A stretch of 38,982 bases of DNA. It comes from a virus. Below, in pieces: positions 1-8,206 of this stretch. The translations under genes were made by a program, and so were the position numbers. Numbering within the stretch: the stretch's first letter is position 1; each line of letters opens with the position of its first letter. The notes below the pieces were generated by a model. The model searched no databases, was not told the DNA's origin, and saw nothing but the letters and a program-made list of their open reading frames with translations. The stretch spans positions 1-38,982 of IMG/VR virus record IMGVR_UViG_3300046323_000172, one strand, 5' to 3'.

Positions 1-116
1 CGGAATAGGTAGCGCGCAGGAATGTAACAAAGCAATTAAAAGAGATGTTATTGAAGCGTACAGGGAAACAAGTTACTATAAAACCGTTAAAGAAAAATTC
101 GGCATCAATTACGCTG
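1..116. repeat. Terminal direct repeat, left copy
   Basis: These 116 bases are identical to the last 116 bases of the window (38867-38982). The reading frame of the minor head protein runs without interruption from the right copy into the sequence after the left copy. The contig is therefore a circularly closed or terminally redundant genome of about 38,866 bp. A repeat this short that lies inside a gene is more likely the overlap of an assembled circular map than a true long terminal repeat, but that cannot be decided from sequence. Confidence 0.97.
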
Positions 117-697
117 AAGCCGTAGCCGAAAAGGTAGCAAAACAATATTACGAAAAAGTTTCAAGCGGGACTTTGGCGTGGAGTACAAATGTGGGATATG
201 CTAAATTTGGCGATATGGGCGGAATTGATTTGTCCAAATATAGAGGCGTTTTTATTAATGCAAACGAAGCAAAAAGTAAAATTACGCTTGACGCAACCGT
301 TCAACACAACGCTAAAACTGGATGGTTTACAAAGAGCGCATCGGATTTTAGTTATATAATGGATCACGAGCTTGGCCACGAAATTGACAAGTTTTTGGGA
401 ATGAAACAAGACCCTAGATTTATAGCGATTTATGAAAGGGAACACAAAGCAGGAATTGAAAAATTGTCTGAAAGATTAAGCAGATACGGGGCTACGGCTG
501 GTAATAGACCAAAAAATAGACCAGATGAAATGATTGCTGAAGCGTGGGCGGAATTTGTTACATCGCCAAAACCTAGGGAATTATCGAATGAAATAGGCGA
601 ATTAATGCTTAAAAAATACTACGAAACACACAAAGCAGATGTTGGCGTGGCTTTTGAAAGTTGGAAAACCGAATCCTTAAAACTATTGAAAAAATGA
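1..697 (+). CDS. MuF-type minor head protein, C-terminal part with zinc metallopeptidase domain
   Basis: This is the 3' part of the gene that starts at 37869; joined over the terminal repeat the protein is about 564 residues. This part carries a zincin signature: HELGH (about residues 455-459 of the joined protein) followed by EID. A candidate third zinc ligand lies in the AEAWAE segment near residues 513-517. The N-terminal part is an SPP1 gp7/Mu gpF-like minor head protein. Such proteins sit at the portal and can enter the cell with the DNA, and MuF proteins are known to carry C-terminal enzymatic or toxin domains. The metallopeptidase could process head proteins or act on host targets; its substrate is unknown. 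The stop overlaps the next start (ATGA at 694). At the window edge the frame begins at base 2. Confidence 0.85.
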   Translation, partial: GIGSAQECNKAIKRDVIEAYRETSYYKTVKEKFGINYAEAVAEKVAKQYYEKVSSGTLAWSTNVGYAKFGDMGGIDLSKYRGVFINANEAKSKITLDATVQHNAKTGWFTKSASDFSYIMDHELGHEIDKFLGMKQDPRFIAIYEREHKAGIEKLSERLSRYGATAGNRPKNRPDEMIAEAWAEFVTSPKPRELSNEIGELMLKKYYETHKADVGVAFESWKTESLKLLKK

Positions 698-864
698 TAT
701 ATATTGAGCCGATTTGCATAAATTGCAAACACTACGATTTACAAACGAGCACTTGCGCGGCATTTCCCGAACAAATACCGGATGAAATATATTTAGGGGA
801 CAACGACCATTCAAAGCCGTTGCCCGAACAAAAGAACGATATTGTTTTTGAACTTAAAAAATAA
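694..864 (+). CDS. Small Cys-rich protein next to the MuF gene
   Basis: A 56-residue protein. The start ATG at 694 overlaps the stop of the MuF gene (ATGA), which is preferred over an upstream TTG at 661. It begins MIYIEPICINCKHY, with a CxxC pair and a third Cys followed by AFPEQIPDEI, then GDNDHSKPLP. The Cys and His residues suggest a small metal-binding fold. Similar short proteins with CKHY...C.AFP...IP.EI are common beside phage portal/minor head genes, but no function is known to me. Translation is probably coupled to the MuF gene. Confidence 0.75.
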   Translation: MIYIEPICINCKHYDLQTSTCAAFPEQIPDEIYLGDNDHSKPLPEQKNDIVFELKK

Positions 865-869
865 AGAAA

Positions 870-1232
870 ATGACAATTAACGAATTTGTAAAAAATGCGT
901 TTGAAATTAGAAACCAAGCGCACCTTTGGCACTGGATGACTAGGCTAGACCCCGAACATAGAGCGCTAGGCGAATTTTATGATTCTTGGCTAGAATTAAC
1001 GGATACGTTTATTGAAACGTTCGCAGGTAAATATCAGCGCCCTGATATGGGCTTTGTTTGCCAGTCGTTACCGTACACCGAGGGGACTTCCCTGCCTTAT
1101 ATGCAAAAAGTAGCCGTTTTTATGCAATCAACAGACGTGCGCTCTATTGCGCCTGATTCTGATTTGCAAAATATTTTAGATGAAATGACGGCGCTTGCAA
1201 ACCATACATCTTACCGTTTAACTTTATTGTAA
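870..1232 (+). CDS. Putative ferritin/Dps-like helical protein
   Basis: A 120-residue protein, predicted all-helical. The N-terminal segment has the HLWHWMTRLDPEHRALGEFYD pattern followed by LTDTFIETFAG. This resembles the first helices of Dps/ferritin-like proteins (HW...H..L...YD....D.F.E) that occur in aquatic phage genomes. If the fold is right it could bind a metal or bind DNA, but the residues seen are not enough to claim ferroxidase activity. It sits in the head operon and overlaps the next gene by one base (TAATG). It could instead be a head-associated protein of unknown role. Confidence 0.55.
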   Translation: MTINEFVKNAFEIRNQAHLWHWMTRLDPEHRALGEFYDSWLELTDTFIETFAGKYQRPDMGFVCQSLPYTEGTSLPYMQKVAVFMQSTDVRSIAPDSDLQNILDEMTALANHTSYRLTLL

Positions 1233-1564
1233 TGGAATTAACAACATCAAACAAACCTACCAAACAGGCGCCGTATGATTGGAGCAAGTACGACCGCACG
1301 TATAACAACGCGATCGATTTAGTTGCGCAATGTGTGGGATACCACCGGCAATCGATGAAGCCTTTGCGCTCAATTACGTTAAAAGAATCATATTACCACC
1401 TTTTCAAAAAAGGGCTTGAAATTTTAATGAAAAAGCAGGGCGCAAAATTTGAAGAACAAAGCAAAATGACGTTTGACGGCGTTGAAATAAAATGCGGTTC
1501 AGCGTTTCAATTCGAATCAATTGTTTGTGAGTATTATTCAACGGTTGAACAAATAAATGACTAA
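1232..1564 (+). CDS. Hypothetical protein of the head operon
   Basis: A 110-residue soluble protein that I do not recognise. It has no signal peptide or membrane segment. It starts on the stop of the preceding gene (TAATG) and its stop overlaps the next start in the same way, so it is clearly part of a translationally coupled head/connector operon. Its position between the minor head protein and the gpG-like protein suggests a role in head completion, but that is only positional inference. Confidence 0.6.
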   Translation: MELTTSNKPTKQAPYDWSKYDRTYNNAIDLVAQCVGYHRQSMKPLRSITLKESYYHLFKKGLEILMKKQGAKFEEQSKMTFDGVEIKCGSAFQFESIVCEYYSTVEQIND

Positions 1565-2010
1565 TGCCGAATAAATTTGAACTTGATAAATTACTAAATA
1601 GCGTTTCCCGTGTCAAACGGGAGGTGCCTATTGTGTTAGCAAACCAAGCTCAAAATTATTTCGTATCTTCGTTTAGAAAGCAGGGATGGTCAGACACGGG
1701 CGCGTGGAAAGAAGTAAACCGTCGAATTGAAGGAACGCCGGAATATAAATACCCAGCGTTTAAGGGGTTAAGTAGGAGAACAAAACCAATATTAGTGATG
1801 AGCGGAAGGCTACGCAGGGCGGTAAGTGGTAGCATAAGAGAAGCCACGTTTGAGCGTATTCGCTTAGTTGTCGCTTTGCCTTATGCCGCAGCGCAAAACT
1901 ACGGGAATAACAAATTAGTCGCGCGTAAATTTATGGGCGATAGTCGCGAACTTCGCGAAAAGCAATTGAAATTAATAAAGACTTCATTTGATAAGGCTTT
2001 CAACGTATAA
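1564..2010 (+). CDS. Phage virion morphogenesis protein (Mu gpG / tail-completion type)
   Basis: A 148-residue basic protein. It shows the pattern of the phage virion morphogenesis family: an N-terminal helical part, then F..QGW.DTG.W..V, ILVMSGRLRRAVSGS near the middle, then LPYAAAQNYG and a closing ARKFMGDS segment. Family members act at the head-tail interface or in tail completion in Mu- and P2-like phages. The gene follows a Mu-like portal, MuF and connector set, in keeping with that role. The start ATG overlaps the previous stop. Confidence 0.8.
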   Translation: MPNKFELDKLLNSVSRVKREVPIVLANQAQNYFVSSFRKQGWSDTGAWKEVNRRIEGTPEYKYPAFKGLSRRTKPILVMSGRLRRAVSGSIREATFERIRLVVALPYAAAQNYGNNKLVARKFMGDSRELREKQLKLIKTSFDKAFNV

Positions 2011-2015
2011 AAGAA

Positions 2016-2600
2016 ATGAGCGGAATTAAAGCCCCTTTATTGGACATTTTAAACAAGCTGGCGACGGTGGATGTTACAAATGGCGACGGTCAAGTCGTCA
2101 AATTGTATTCGCGTGTATGGAATAATCAGCTAACAAGCGAAAGAGATGCGAAAATATACGACTATCCTAAGCCTGCGGCGTTTGTCGAATTTATTACACC
2201 CGTTACGTTTACAGAAATGGGCGGTAATTTTGGGAATGCTGATATAGGCGTTAACGTTCATTTGATTCACGAATATTACAACGCAGACGGCACGTTTGAG
2301 CAAGATTTACTGGTGTTTGATTTACGAGATAAAATCGTAGCATTATTGAGCCAGTTTAAGCCTACGGCCTGCGGTCTTATGGTTCGCGTTAATGAACAAC
2401 AAGATTTTGACCACGATAATTTATACCATTACATCGTCGGCTTTGCGGTTAATTTCGTTGATAGCAAATCAAGCCCATACGATCCGGCAGCGGGCAAATA
2501 CATTGATTCGGCGGTGCCTACTTCTTTGCAATTAAACACGGCAAAAGCGCAACAACCGGTTTTTACTAATTCACATCAAAATTATAACATTAAAAAATAA
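2016..2600 (+). CDS. Putative tail terminator / tail-completion protein
   Basis: A 194-residue protein with no membrane segment. The core (about residues 50-150) alternates strands and helices, including ADIGVNVHLIHEYY, LLVFDLRDKIVALL and YHYIVGFAVNF. This arrangement is typical of gpU-like tail terminators that cap the tail tube at the head junction. It lies between the gpG-like protein and the baseplate J-like gene, and overlaps the latter by one base. The assignment is by pattern and position, not by a diagnostic motif. Confidence 0.5.
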   Translation: MSGIKAPLLDILNKLATVDVTNGDGQVVKLYSRVWNNQLTSERDAKIYDYPKPAAFVEFITPVTFTEMGGNFGNADIGVNVHLIHEYYNADGTFEQDLLVFDLRDKIVALLSQFKPTACGLMVRVNEQQDFDHDNLYHYIVGFAVNFVDSKSSPYDPAAGKYIDSAVPTSLQLNTAKAQQPVFTNSHQNYNIKK

Positions 2601-3445
2601 TGGCACGTTCCGTCGCAGAAATACAAACCCAAATGCTCGATAACATTGCGGCAGACGCAACGTTGGGGACATTACTTACATCAACTAGCAAGCGGGCAAT
2701 TTACCGCCTTTACACGTACATTGTGGCCGTGGGAATTAATGCGCTGGAGCAATTAATTGACATTTTTAAAACTTCGGTAGAAACTACCGCCGCCGCCGCA
2801 AGCCCTGCGACGGCTTCTTGGTTACAAGACCAAATTTTGAAGTTTCAATATAGCGCAACAAACCCGCAGGTTTTGCAGCTTATCAATTTTGCGCCAGCTT
2901 ATCCAATTGTTGACCCGACGTTAAGAATTATTTCGCGGTGTAGCGTAACGACAAACCTTTCAAACCAAGTTATCGCAAAAGTGGCGACAGGGACAACACC
3001 GGCGGCGCTTACAACCGATCAACTTTCTTCGCTTCAATCTTACGTAAATTTAATAGGCATCGCAGGCGTAAATTATTTGTGTACGTCTTCCGCTTCGGAT
3101 AAAATATACGTTCAGGCAAACATTTTCTATCAAGGTCAATATAGTTCGGTAATTTCGGCCAACGTGCAAGCGGCCATCGTTTCATTTTTGGCAGCGATTC
3201 CGTTTAATGGCAAAGTAAAGGTTTCGGATTTAGAAACGGTAATTAGAAGCGTTACAGGCGTGAACGATGTGGTTTTGGTAAACGTACGAACGCGCGACGA
3301 TAGTACGGCGTTAAGTTCAGCAAGTTACCTAGTCCAAAATCAGCAAGTTATTGGGCGCCAGTGGGCAACAATTGCGGGTTATATTGTAGCAGAAACAACA
3401 ACGGGAAACACTTTAGCTGATTCCCTTAATTTTATCGCTGAATAA
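2600..3445 (+). CDS. Baseplate J-like protein
   Basis: A 281-residue protein. The N-terminus (DNIAADATLGTLLTSTSKRAIYRL...LEQLIDIFK) matches the opening of P2 gpJ/Mu gp47 baseplate proteins. The C-terminal half has the family layout of VQAAIVSFLAAIPFNGKVKVSDLETVIRS and a GVNDVVLVNV segment. It should form part of the baseplate wedge that couples receptor binding to sheath contraction. It is followed directly by an I-like protein, the usual J-I order. Confidence 0.75.
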   Translation: MARSVAEIQTQMLDNIAADATLGTLLTSTSKRAIYRLYTYIVAVGINALEQLIDIFKTSVETTAAAASPATASWLQDQILKFQYSATNPQVLQLINFAPAYPIVDPTLRIISRCSVTTNLSNQVIAKVATGTTPAALTTDQLSSLQSYVNLIGIAGVNYLCTSSASDKIYVQANIFYQGQYSSVISANVQAAIVSFLAAIPFNGKVKVSDLETVIRSVTGVNDVVLVNVRTRDDSTALSSASYLVQNQQVIGRQWATIAGYIVAETTTGNTLADSLNFIAE

Positions 3446-4113
3446 TGAGTATTTACGATATTGATTATAGCAAACTAGCGACGCAAACGCTACCGCCCGA
3501 CAAAAGGTTTACCAAAATGGTGGCCTTTGTTAAGATATTGCTTTCGCCTTTGCAATACCTAAACAACCTTTGGTTTGTGGGGTATAGAACGGGAACGGCG
3601 GCACCGGCTTACGCTTCGGGTACTTATGCAAAATATGCGCAGGTCAAATACAATAAAATTGTTTATGAATCCCTAATAGCGGGAAACACCGCGCTACCGA
3701 CTGACACCACAAAATGGAAAGTCGTACAGGAAAACTTTATCGGCCTATTTGAACGCATCACATACAATGGCCAAAAATTGGTTTTAGAATATGCGCTAAA
3801 CAAATGGTTTGGCACAACGTTTCGCCAGCCGCCTTCGGTTAGTGATATTTACATTTCTACAAATTCAATAGGTACGCCTTTTTTCCGTGTTGGAAACGTG
3901 GAGGCGATTAGTAGTTCATCAAGAAACGACGGGTCAAGCGAATTTGTAATAAATAGCTACACGGTAGCGCTACAATACAATTTTACTATATTCGTACCCG
4001 TTGCGGTTTATAATGCCTTAGACCCGTTGATGGCAAACAATGAAGCTATTTTTAGAGCATTCGCAAATAAATACATTCCCGCAGGGCTAACATACAATAT
4101 TACAACTTACTAA
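3445..4113 (+). CDS. Baseplate/tail protein I-like with carbohydrate-binding-like insert
   Basis: A 222-residue protein directly after the J-like gene, the place of P2 gpI/Mu gp48. Residues about 55-94 form a small aromatic module (YASGTYAKYAQVKYNKIVYESL...DTTKWKVV). It resembles chitin-binding/CBM5-12-type repeats (Y..G..V.Y....Y......W). Similar modules occur twice in the connector protein at 35609. The C-terminal part (about 100-222) is likely the baseplate domain. The module may lend weak binding to cell-surface or environmental glycans. Confidence 0.6.
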   Translation: MSIYDIDYSKLATQTLPPDKRFTKMVAFVKILLSPLQYLNNLWFVGYRTGTAAPAYASGTYAKYAQVKYNKIVYESLIAGNTALPTDTTKWKVVQENFIGLFERITYNGQKLVLEYALNKWFGTTFRQPPSVSDIYISTNSIGTPFFRVGNVEAISSSSRNDGSSEFVINSYTVALQYNFTIFVPVAVYNALDPLMANNEAIFRAFANKYIPAGLTYNITTY

Positions 4114-4114
4114 A

Positions 4115-4885
4115 ATGAGAAAATTAGTCACAACAGACATCACAAATTCGGTCGGTTTCCCTGTAAAAGCGGGAACCCTTAACCACATCCAACTAGCATA
4201 CCAAGAAGCGCTCACGGCTTTAGCTAATAGCATAATCGGCCGTTTGCCGGATTCTTCAAATTGCTACATTTTATTTGGTTGCAAAAATACCGGTTCGGGG
4301 ACTTCTTATGTTATCAGCGCCGGCGCAATTTATTACAATGGCGAAGTTTATTTAGTTGATGCGGTTTCATTTACGGCAGCAAGCGGACAAACGGCGGTGC
4401 TTAATTTTGTGACAACAAATTACACGACAAACGCCGATCCGGTAACGTTTACCGATGGGGTAGCGCATAACGTGCATACAATTCAAAAAATCGCCATCGC
4501 TTCCGGTGTTAGCGGTTCGGGTGTTTGCGATTACGCAAATACTTTAACGCCTTTAGCGCTGGTAAACGACCAACAGGCGACTTTGCCGTCTACGTACACG
4601 GTTAATTTTAAGCAAGACAAGGCAACGTTTTTCGCTGCGGCTTCGGTTGACACAAACATCACTTTTGATTTCACAAACGCGGTAGCTGGCACGGTAATTC
4701 GTTTAAAATGGACGTATGGTTCAGGGCGCGCGCTTACAATTACCGCGCCTTCGGGTTCTACGGTTATAAAAGACGGCGGGAACCTTTCGGCCGTGGCTTC
4801 CGCAAATAATCTTTTGTATTGCATTTACTTAGGCAAAAACGAAAGCAATAATCACGAGGTGTCGTACACTTTAAAGCAATTCTAA
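4115..4885 (+). CDS. Short tail fibre / receptor-binding structural protein
   Basis: A 256-residue protein rich in Ser, Thr, Gly and Asn. The N-terminus (TDITNSVGFPVKAGTLNHIQLAYQEALTALA) is of the type that attaches short fibres to the baseplate. It is followed by beta-rich segments (SAGAIYYNGEVYLV) and a C-terminal jelly-roll-like tail. It sits after the J/I-like genes, where Mu- and P2-like phages place fibre genes. The exact receptor cannot be inferred. Confidence 0.65.
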   Translation: MRKLVTTDITNSVGFPVKAGTLNHIQLAYQEALTALANSIIGRLPDSSNCYILFGCKNTGSGTSYVISAGAIYYNGEVYLVDAVSFTAASGQTAVLNFVTTNYTTNADPVTFTDGVAHNVHTIQKIAIASGVSGSGVCDYANTLTPLALVNDQQATLPSTYTVNFKQDKATFFAAASVDTNITFDFTNAVAGTVIRLKWTYGSGRALTITAPSGSTVIKDGGNLSAVASANNLLYCIYLGKNESNNHEVSYTLKQF

Positions 4886-5277
4886 TGATTAAGCGATACG
4901 CGAACGTAATAGGCGAAGTAGCAGGCGGGGGAACTCCCTGCTATTTTTCATCATTTACCAACCAAACAAGCGGGGCTTCTTTTTACCAAGAAGATGCAAC
5001 GATTACGGGGGCGGCTGGCGCTTTGGTAACGCTCCAAGTTACGGGCTACGATACGGATAATTTGACGCCTGCTTTTTATATTAATACACAAATTCGTGTT
5101 TTAAACGGAATTGTTTACGTTACGCTAGACGGAACGGGACACGTTACTATTCCTTTACGCGTTGAAGGTAACGCGGCGGAAACTGGTACCCATTTATTTG
5201 GAATTGTAACAATTGTCGGCGTTTCAAGCGGTAGCCCATCGGGTTTAGTTTCGAGAACGGTTTCCAAGATTTTTTAA
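4885..5277 (+). CDS. Probable fibre-associated beta-sandwich protein
   Basis: A 130-residue beta-rich protein with a Gly-rich N-terminus. The body (TLQVTGYDTDNLTPAFYIN, then VTIPLRVEG and FGIVTIVGVSSGS) looks like a single Ig-like or fibre-tip domain. It overlaps the previous fibre gene by one base, so it is likely co-translated and virion-associated. I do not recognise a family. Confidence 0.5.
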   Translation: MIKRYANVIGEVAGGGTPCYFSSFTNQTSGASFYQEDATITGAAGALVTLQVTGYDTDNLTPAFYINTQIRVLNGIVYVTLDGTGHVTIPLRVEGNAAETGTHLFGIVTIVGVSSGSPSGLVSRTVSKIF

Positions 5278-5293
5278 TCTAAATTAGCCCCAA

Positions 5294-5503
5294 ATGGCAA
5301 ACGAAAGAAAAGTAAGCACATCGCTACAAAGGCACATTCAGGCTTACCCATCGCCTAAGTATTTTTTATTAGTGGAGGCAATGAGCAAAGCGGATGCAAT
5401 CAGCAAAAGCGAAGTCGTAAACAAAGCACTTAGGGAATATTTCGACAGGATGCCTGAACAGGAGCGGCAAAGGATAGTTAATGTAAGTAAAAATTCATAT
5501 TAA
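5294..5503 (+). CDS. Small ribbon-helix-helix-like DNA-binding protein
   Basis: A 69-residue protein. The segment KADAISKSEVVNKALREYF matches the first-helix/turn/second-helix pattern of ribbon-helix-helix (CopG/Arc-like) proteins (..SKSE.V..ALREY.). RHH proteins bind DNA as dimers. It lies alone between the fibre genes and the prohead protease, with short gaps on both sides. It could regulate the structural genes or be a moron gene. The upstream strand part is weak, so the family call is moderate. Confidence 0.5.
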   Translation: MANERKVSTSLQRHIQAYPSPKYFLLVEAMSKADAISKSEVVNKALREYFDRMPEQERQRIVNVSKNSY

Positions 5504-5567
5504 AAATTGAATTTAGGTAAGTTACAAAGGGGTCACAGGTAAATAACGTTTCTAATTTTAGAGTGAA

Positions 5568-6713
5568 ATGATGTACAATTATATCCAAAATATCGAAAGT
5601 GAAGAGCCGATTATGCTAATTAATCGCCATATCGGCTATGATGAGCAGGAAGGTATGGGAATTGATGGCGCGGTATTTCAGCAAGAATTGATGTTACTTG
5701 ACACAATGGGCAAGAAACGAATTCAGGTTTGGATTAATTCGGGGGGTGGTATGGTGATGGATGGTTACAATATTTGTAACGCTATCCTAAAATCTAACAC
5801 GCCAGTCGACACTTATTGTATGGGAATGGCCGCAAGTATTGCCGGCGTAATTTTCCAAACAGGCCGTAAAAGAATAATGGCCGATTATGGTATTTTGATG
5901 TATCATAACCCGTACGCAGGCGACAAAACAAATAGCCCAATGTTGGAATCTATGAAAGATTCTTTAAACACGCTTATTTGTAACCGTTGCGCAATGGATT
6001 CGAAGGCGGTTCAAGAAATGATGGATAATACTTCATTTATTGAGCCGGAAATGGCAAAGGCTTTAAAGCTATGCGATGAAATAGAAGTTACGCAAAAATT
6101 GAATACTAAATATATGCCTAAAACGCAGTCAGATTCGGCGGCGTTTCATTTAGCGGCAAATAAGGTTTTGAATAAAATTTTAACAAATCAAACTAACAAA
6201 ATGCAAAAGGTTTTAAACAAACTTAGCTTGGCGGACGATGCAAACGAAGAAAGCATCTTACAAGCGATCGAAAGCATTGAGAACAAGTCAGCGGAAGCTA
6301 TGGAAATCGTCAACAAAAAATCGGCGGAAGAATTAGACAAAATGAAGTGCGACTTGGAGGAAATGGAAAACAAGTATAACGCAGCTAAGAAGGAATTCGA
6401 AGATTGCAAAAACGAGTTAGACGCTATCAACGAAGCTAAAGCAAAAGTTGAAGAACAAATGGCGGAGGACAAAGCTAAAAACTTAGTCGAAGAATCAGTT
6501 CAGGACGGAAAAGTTAAAAACGAAGTAGCTACCATCGAAGCGTGGACGGCTAAAGCGAAATTAGATTTCGAAGGAACTAAAGCGTTATTAGATGGCATCG
6601 CGGTAAACAAATCGTCGGTAAAAATCAAAATTGCAAACAAAGAAACCGAAGGCGTTGAGAAATTCCCTAGCGTAGCTTTAGCAATGGCGCAAATCAGTAA
6701 TTCTCTTAAATAA
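5568..6713 (+). CDS. ClpP-type (S14) prohead protease fused to scaffold domain
   Basis: A 381-residue protein. Residues about 1-175 are a ClpP-like serine protease: INSGGGMVMDGYNI oxyanion region (56-69), catalytic Ser90 in GMAASIAG, His113 in MYHNPYAG, and a likely Asp170 in the KLCDEI segment. Residues about 200-310 are Lys/Glu-rich and predicted coiled coil, the usual scaffolding region of protease-scaffold fusions. The C-terminus is compact. The enzyme should drive capsid assembly and then degrade the scaffold and itself inside the prohead. It lies directly before the major capsid gene, as expected. Confidence 0.88.
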   Translation: MMYNYIQNIESEEPIMLINRHIGYDEQEGMGIDGAVFQQELMLLDTMGKKRIQVWINSGGGMVMDGYNICNAILKSNTPVDTYCMGMAASIAGVIFQTGRKRIMADYGILMYHNPYAGDKTNSPMLESMKDSLNTLICNRCAMDSKAVQEMMDNTSFIEPEMAKALKLCDEIEVTQKLNTKYMPKTQSDSAAFHLAANKVLNKILTNQTNKMQKVLNKLSLADDANEESILQAIESIENKSAEAMEIVNKKSAEELDKMKCDLEEMENKYNAAKKEFEDCKNELDAINEAKAKVEEQMAEDKAKNLVEESVQDGKVKNEVATIEAWTAKAKLDFEGTKALLDGIAVNKSSVKIKIANKETEGVEKFPSVALAMAQISNSLK

Positions 6714-6744
6714 ACGTATTTTTTAACAACAAAATTTTAATAAG

Positions 6745-7764
6745 ATGGCAGAAGCCTTAATTATTCAAGACCAAACATACGCAGGTGAGGCGGCTTCCTA
6801 CTTCATCACGCGTCCGGTTATCGAAATGGACACAACTAAGAAAGGTTGTATTCACGTAGAAGACGGAATCAAGAAGCAAAAAACAATTCCACGTATTGAA
6901 GTTGCTAACTTCATTCAACGCCGTGCAGCTACCCCAACAAATCAGGGTACTATCACCGTTGATGGCCGTGTTTTAGTTCCACAAGATTTGATGCTTTATT
7001 TAGAGTTCAACCCTCGTGATTACGAAGCGCACTGGTTCGCGGTTCAATTGGAGCCTAAATTGTTAGACCGTCAATTGCCACCAACTGCGGAAGAATTTAC
7101 AATGTTACAAACGATGAAGCGTTTGAACGAATTCTTTGAAAAAGCAACTTGGAGAAGCCGTTTAATTTTCGATCCATTATCTTCTAGCTACGCTACACCG
7201 GCTTCAAAAGGACAACCTGCATCAGATGCTAGTTATTTCTATTTTGATGGCTTAATGGCGAAGTTATTAGGTTCATCTGAAACCATCCAAATCACTTCCC
7301 CAGCTACTTTAGTCGCAGGAACTGCGGGTTCAGGCGAAGAAAACATCGGTTTAGCTTTCGGACGTGTTTACGCAAAAGTTCCACAAGCGATTTTATTTAA
7401 GTACGGTTCAAAAGGTTTGAAGTTCCACGTTTCATACGCAACACAACAAATCTTCGAAGAATTCTTGACAACTCAATTGTACAAGAACAACGATACGACT
7501 GAAAAAGGTATCAACCGCTACAAAGGATACGATGTTGTGCCTTTGGCTGGTATGCCAGACAACACAATCGTAGCTTGTGTAACTTCACCGGATTTAGAAT
7601 CTAACCTTTGGTTAGGTGTTAACTCAACTTCTGATGAGAACGGCTTACAATTAGCACGTTTACAGAACAACTCTGAATTGTTCTTCATCAAAGGTTTGTT
7701 CAAAATGGACACGCAAGTTGGTTTCCCTGATTTCGTTGTTTTATACACGACAATCACTGCTTAA
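6745..7764 (+). CDS. Major capsid protein
   Basis: A 339-residue protein downstream of the protease/scaffold gene, the canonical place of the capsid gene. Its codon use is the most biased in the window (CGT for Arg, TTC, AAC, GTT, CCA), as expected for the most abundant virion protein. It has no membrane segment. Segments such as PRIEVANFIQ, VLVPQDLMLYLEFNPRDYE and the closing GLFKMDTQVGFPDFVVLY fit an HK97-fold capsid of the kind found in Bacteroidota phages. It is followed by a perfect intrinsic terminator. Confidence 0.85.
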   Translation: MAEALIIQDQTYAGEAASYFITRPVIEMDTTKKGCIHVEDGIKKQKTIPRIEVANFIQRRAATPTNQGTITVDGRVLVPQDLMLYLEFNPRDYEAHWFAVQLEPKLLDRQLPPTAEEFTMLQTMKRLNEFFEKATWRSRLIFDPLSSSYATPASKGQPASDASYFYFDGLMAKLLGSSETIQITSPATLVAGTAGSGEENIGLAFGRVYAKVPQAILFKYGSKGLKFHVSYATQQIFEEFLTTQLYKNNDTTEKGINRYKGYDVVPLAGMPDNTIVACVTSPDLESNLWLGVNSTSDENGLQLARLQNNSELFFIKGLFKMDTQVGFPDFVVLYTTITA

Positions 7765-7780
7765 TTAAGTTTAAAAATTC

Positions 7781-7806
7781 AGAGGGGCTTTAATTAGCCC
7801 CTCTTT
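7781..7806 (+). terminator. Intrinsic terminator after the capsid gene
   Basis: A perfect 9-bp stem AGAGGGGCT / AGCCCCTCT (7781-7789 with 7796-7804) encloses the loop TTAATT and is followed by a short T run (TTTAAAA). It lies in the 56-base gap between the capsid gene and the decoration-like gene. The weak T tract suggests partial termination, which would lower expression of downstream tail genes relative to capsid, or an RNA 3'-end stabiliser. Confidence 0.8.
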
Positions 7807-7820
7807 AAAACATCCATATT

Positions 7821-8186
7821 ATGCCAAATTCATTTCGTTTTGTTCGCGGTGCAAACCAAGACAACACACTAAGAGCATCAACGCAAGACGCCAAAGCGGT
7901 AGCTTACGGCGCTACGATTGCTATCGTTCCATCTGAATCGCAAAACTTATTCCAAGTTGCGCAATTAACAGGAGCGGCAACTATTAACGCAACGGTTACC
8001 CAATTATATATCGGTGACATCGTTCGCATTTTGTTATCGGCTGACGCAACAAACCGCGTAGTTACTTTCGGTACAGGTTTCGTATCGGCTGGAACGGTAA
8101 CGGTTACGGCTTCAAAAGCTGCTTTCGTTGACTTTATGTTTAACGGCGCTGCTTTGCAAGAAATGGGTCGTGCAATCACGGCTTAA
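7821..8186 (+). CDS. Probable capsid decoration / head-associated protein
   Basis: A 121-residue beta-rich protein (VTQLYIGDIVRILLSADATNRVVTFG, then TVTVTASKAAFVDFMFNG). The codon bias is like that of the capsid gene, so high expression is likely. Its position directly after the capsid gene is typical for decoration or head fibre proteins. No family motif is recognised; the role is inferred from position and composition. Confidence 0.55.
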   Translation: MPNSFRFVRGANQDNTLRASTQDAKAVAYGATIAIVPSESQNLFQVAQLTGAATINATVTQLYIGDIVRILLSADATNRVVTFGTGFVSAGTVTVTASKAAFVDFMFNGAALQEMGRAITA

Positions 8187-8206
8187 TTAATTAAATAATT
8201 CGACCA

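Noticed and set aside
161-445. Long minus-strand open frames such as this one, 10939-11376, 19005-19292 and 30472-30765
   Set aside because: They lie opposite well-supported + strand genes, have no family features and reflect codon bias of the coding strand. No minus-strand gene was accepted.
5504-5567. Promoter before the prohead protease
   Set aside because: TAATTTTA is near the -7 consensus but no -33 box lies at the right distance.
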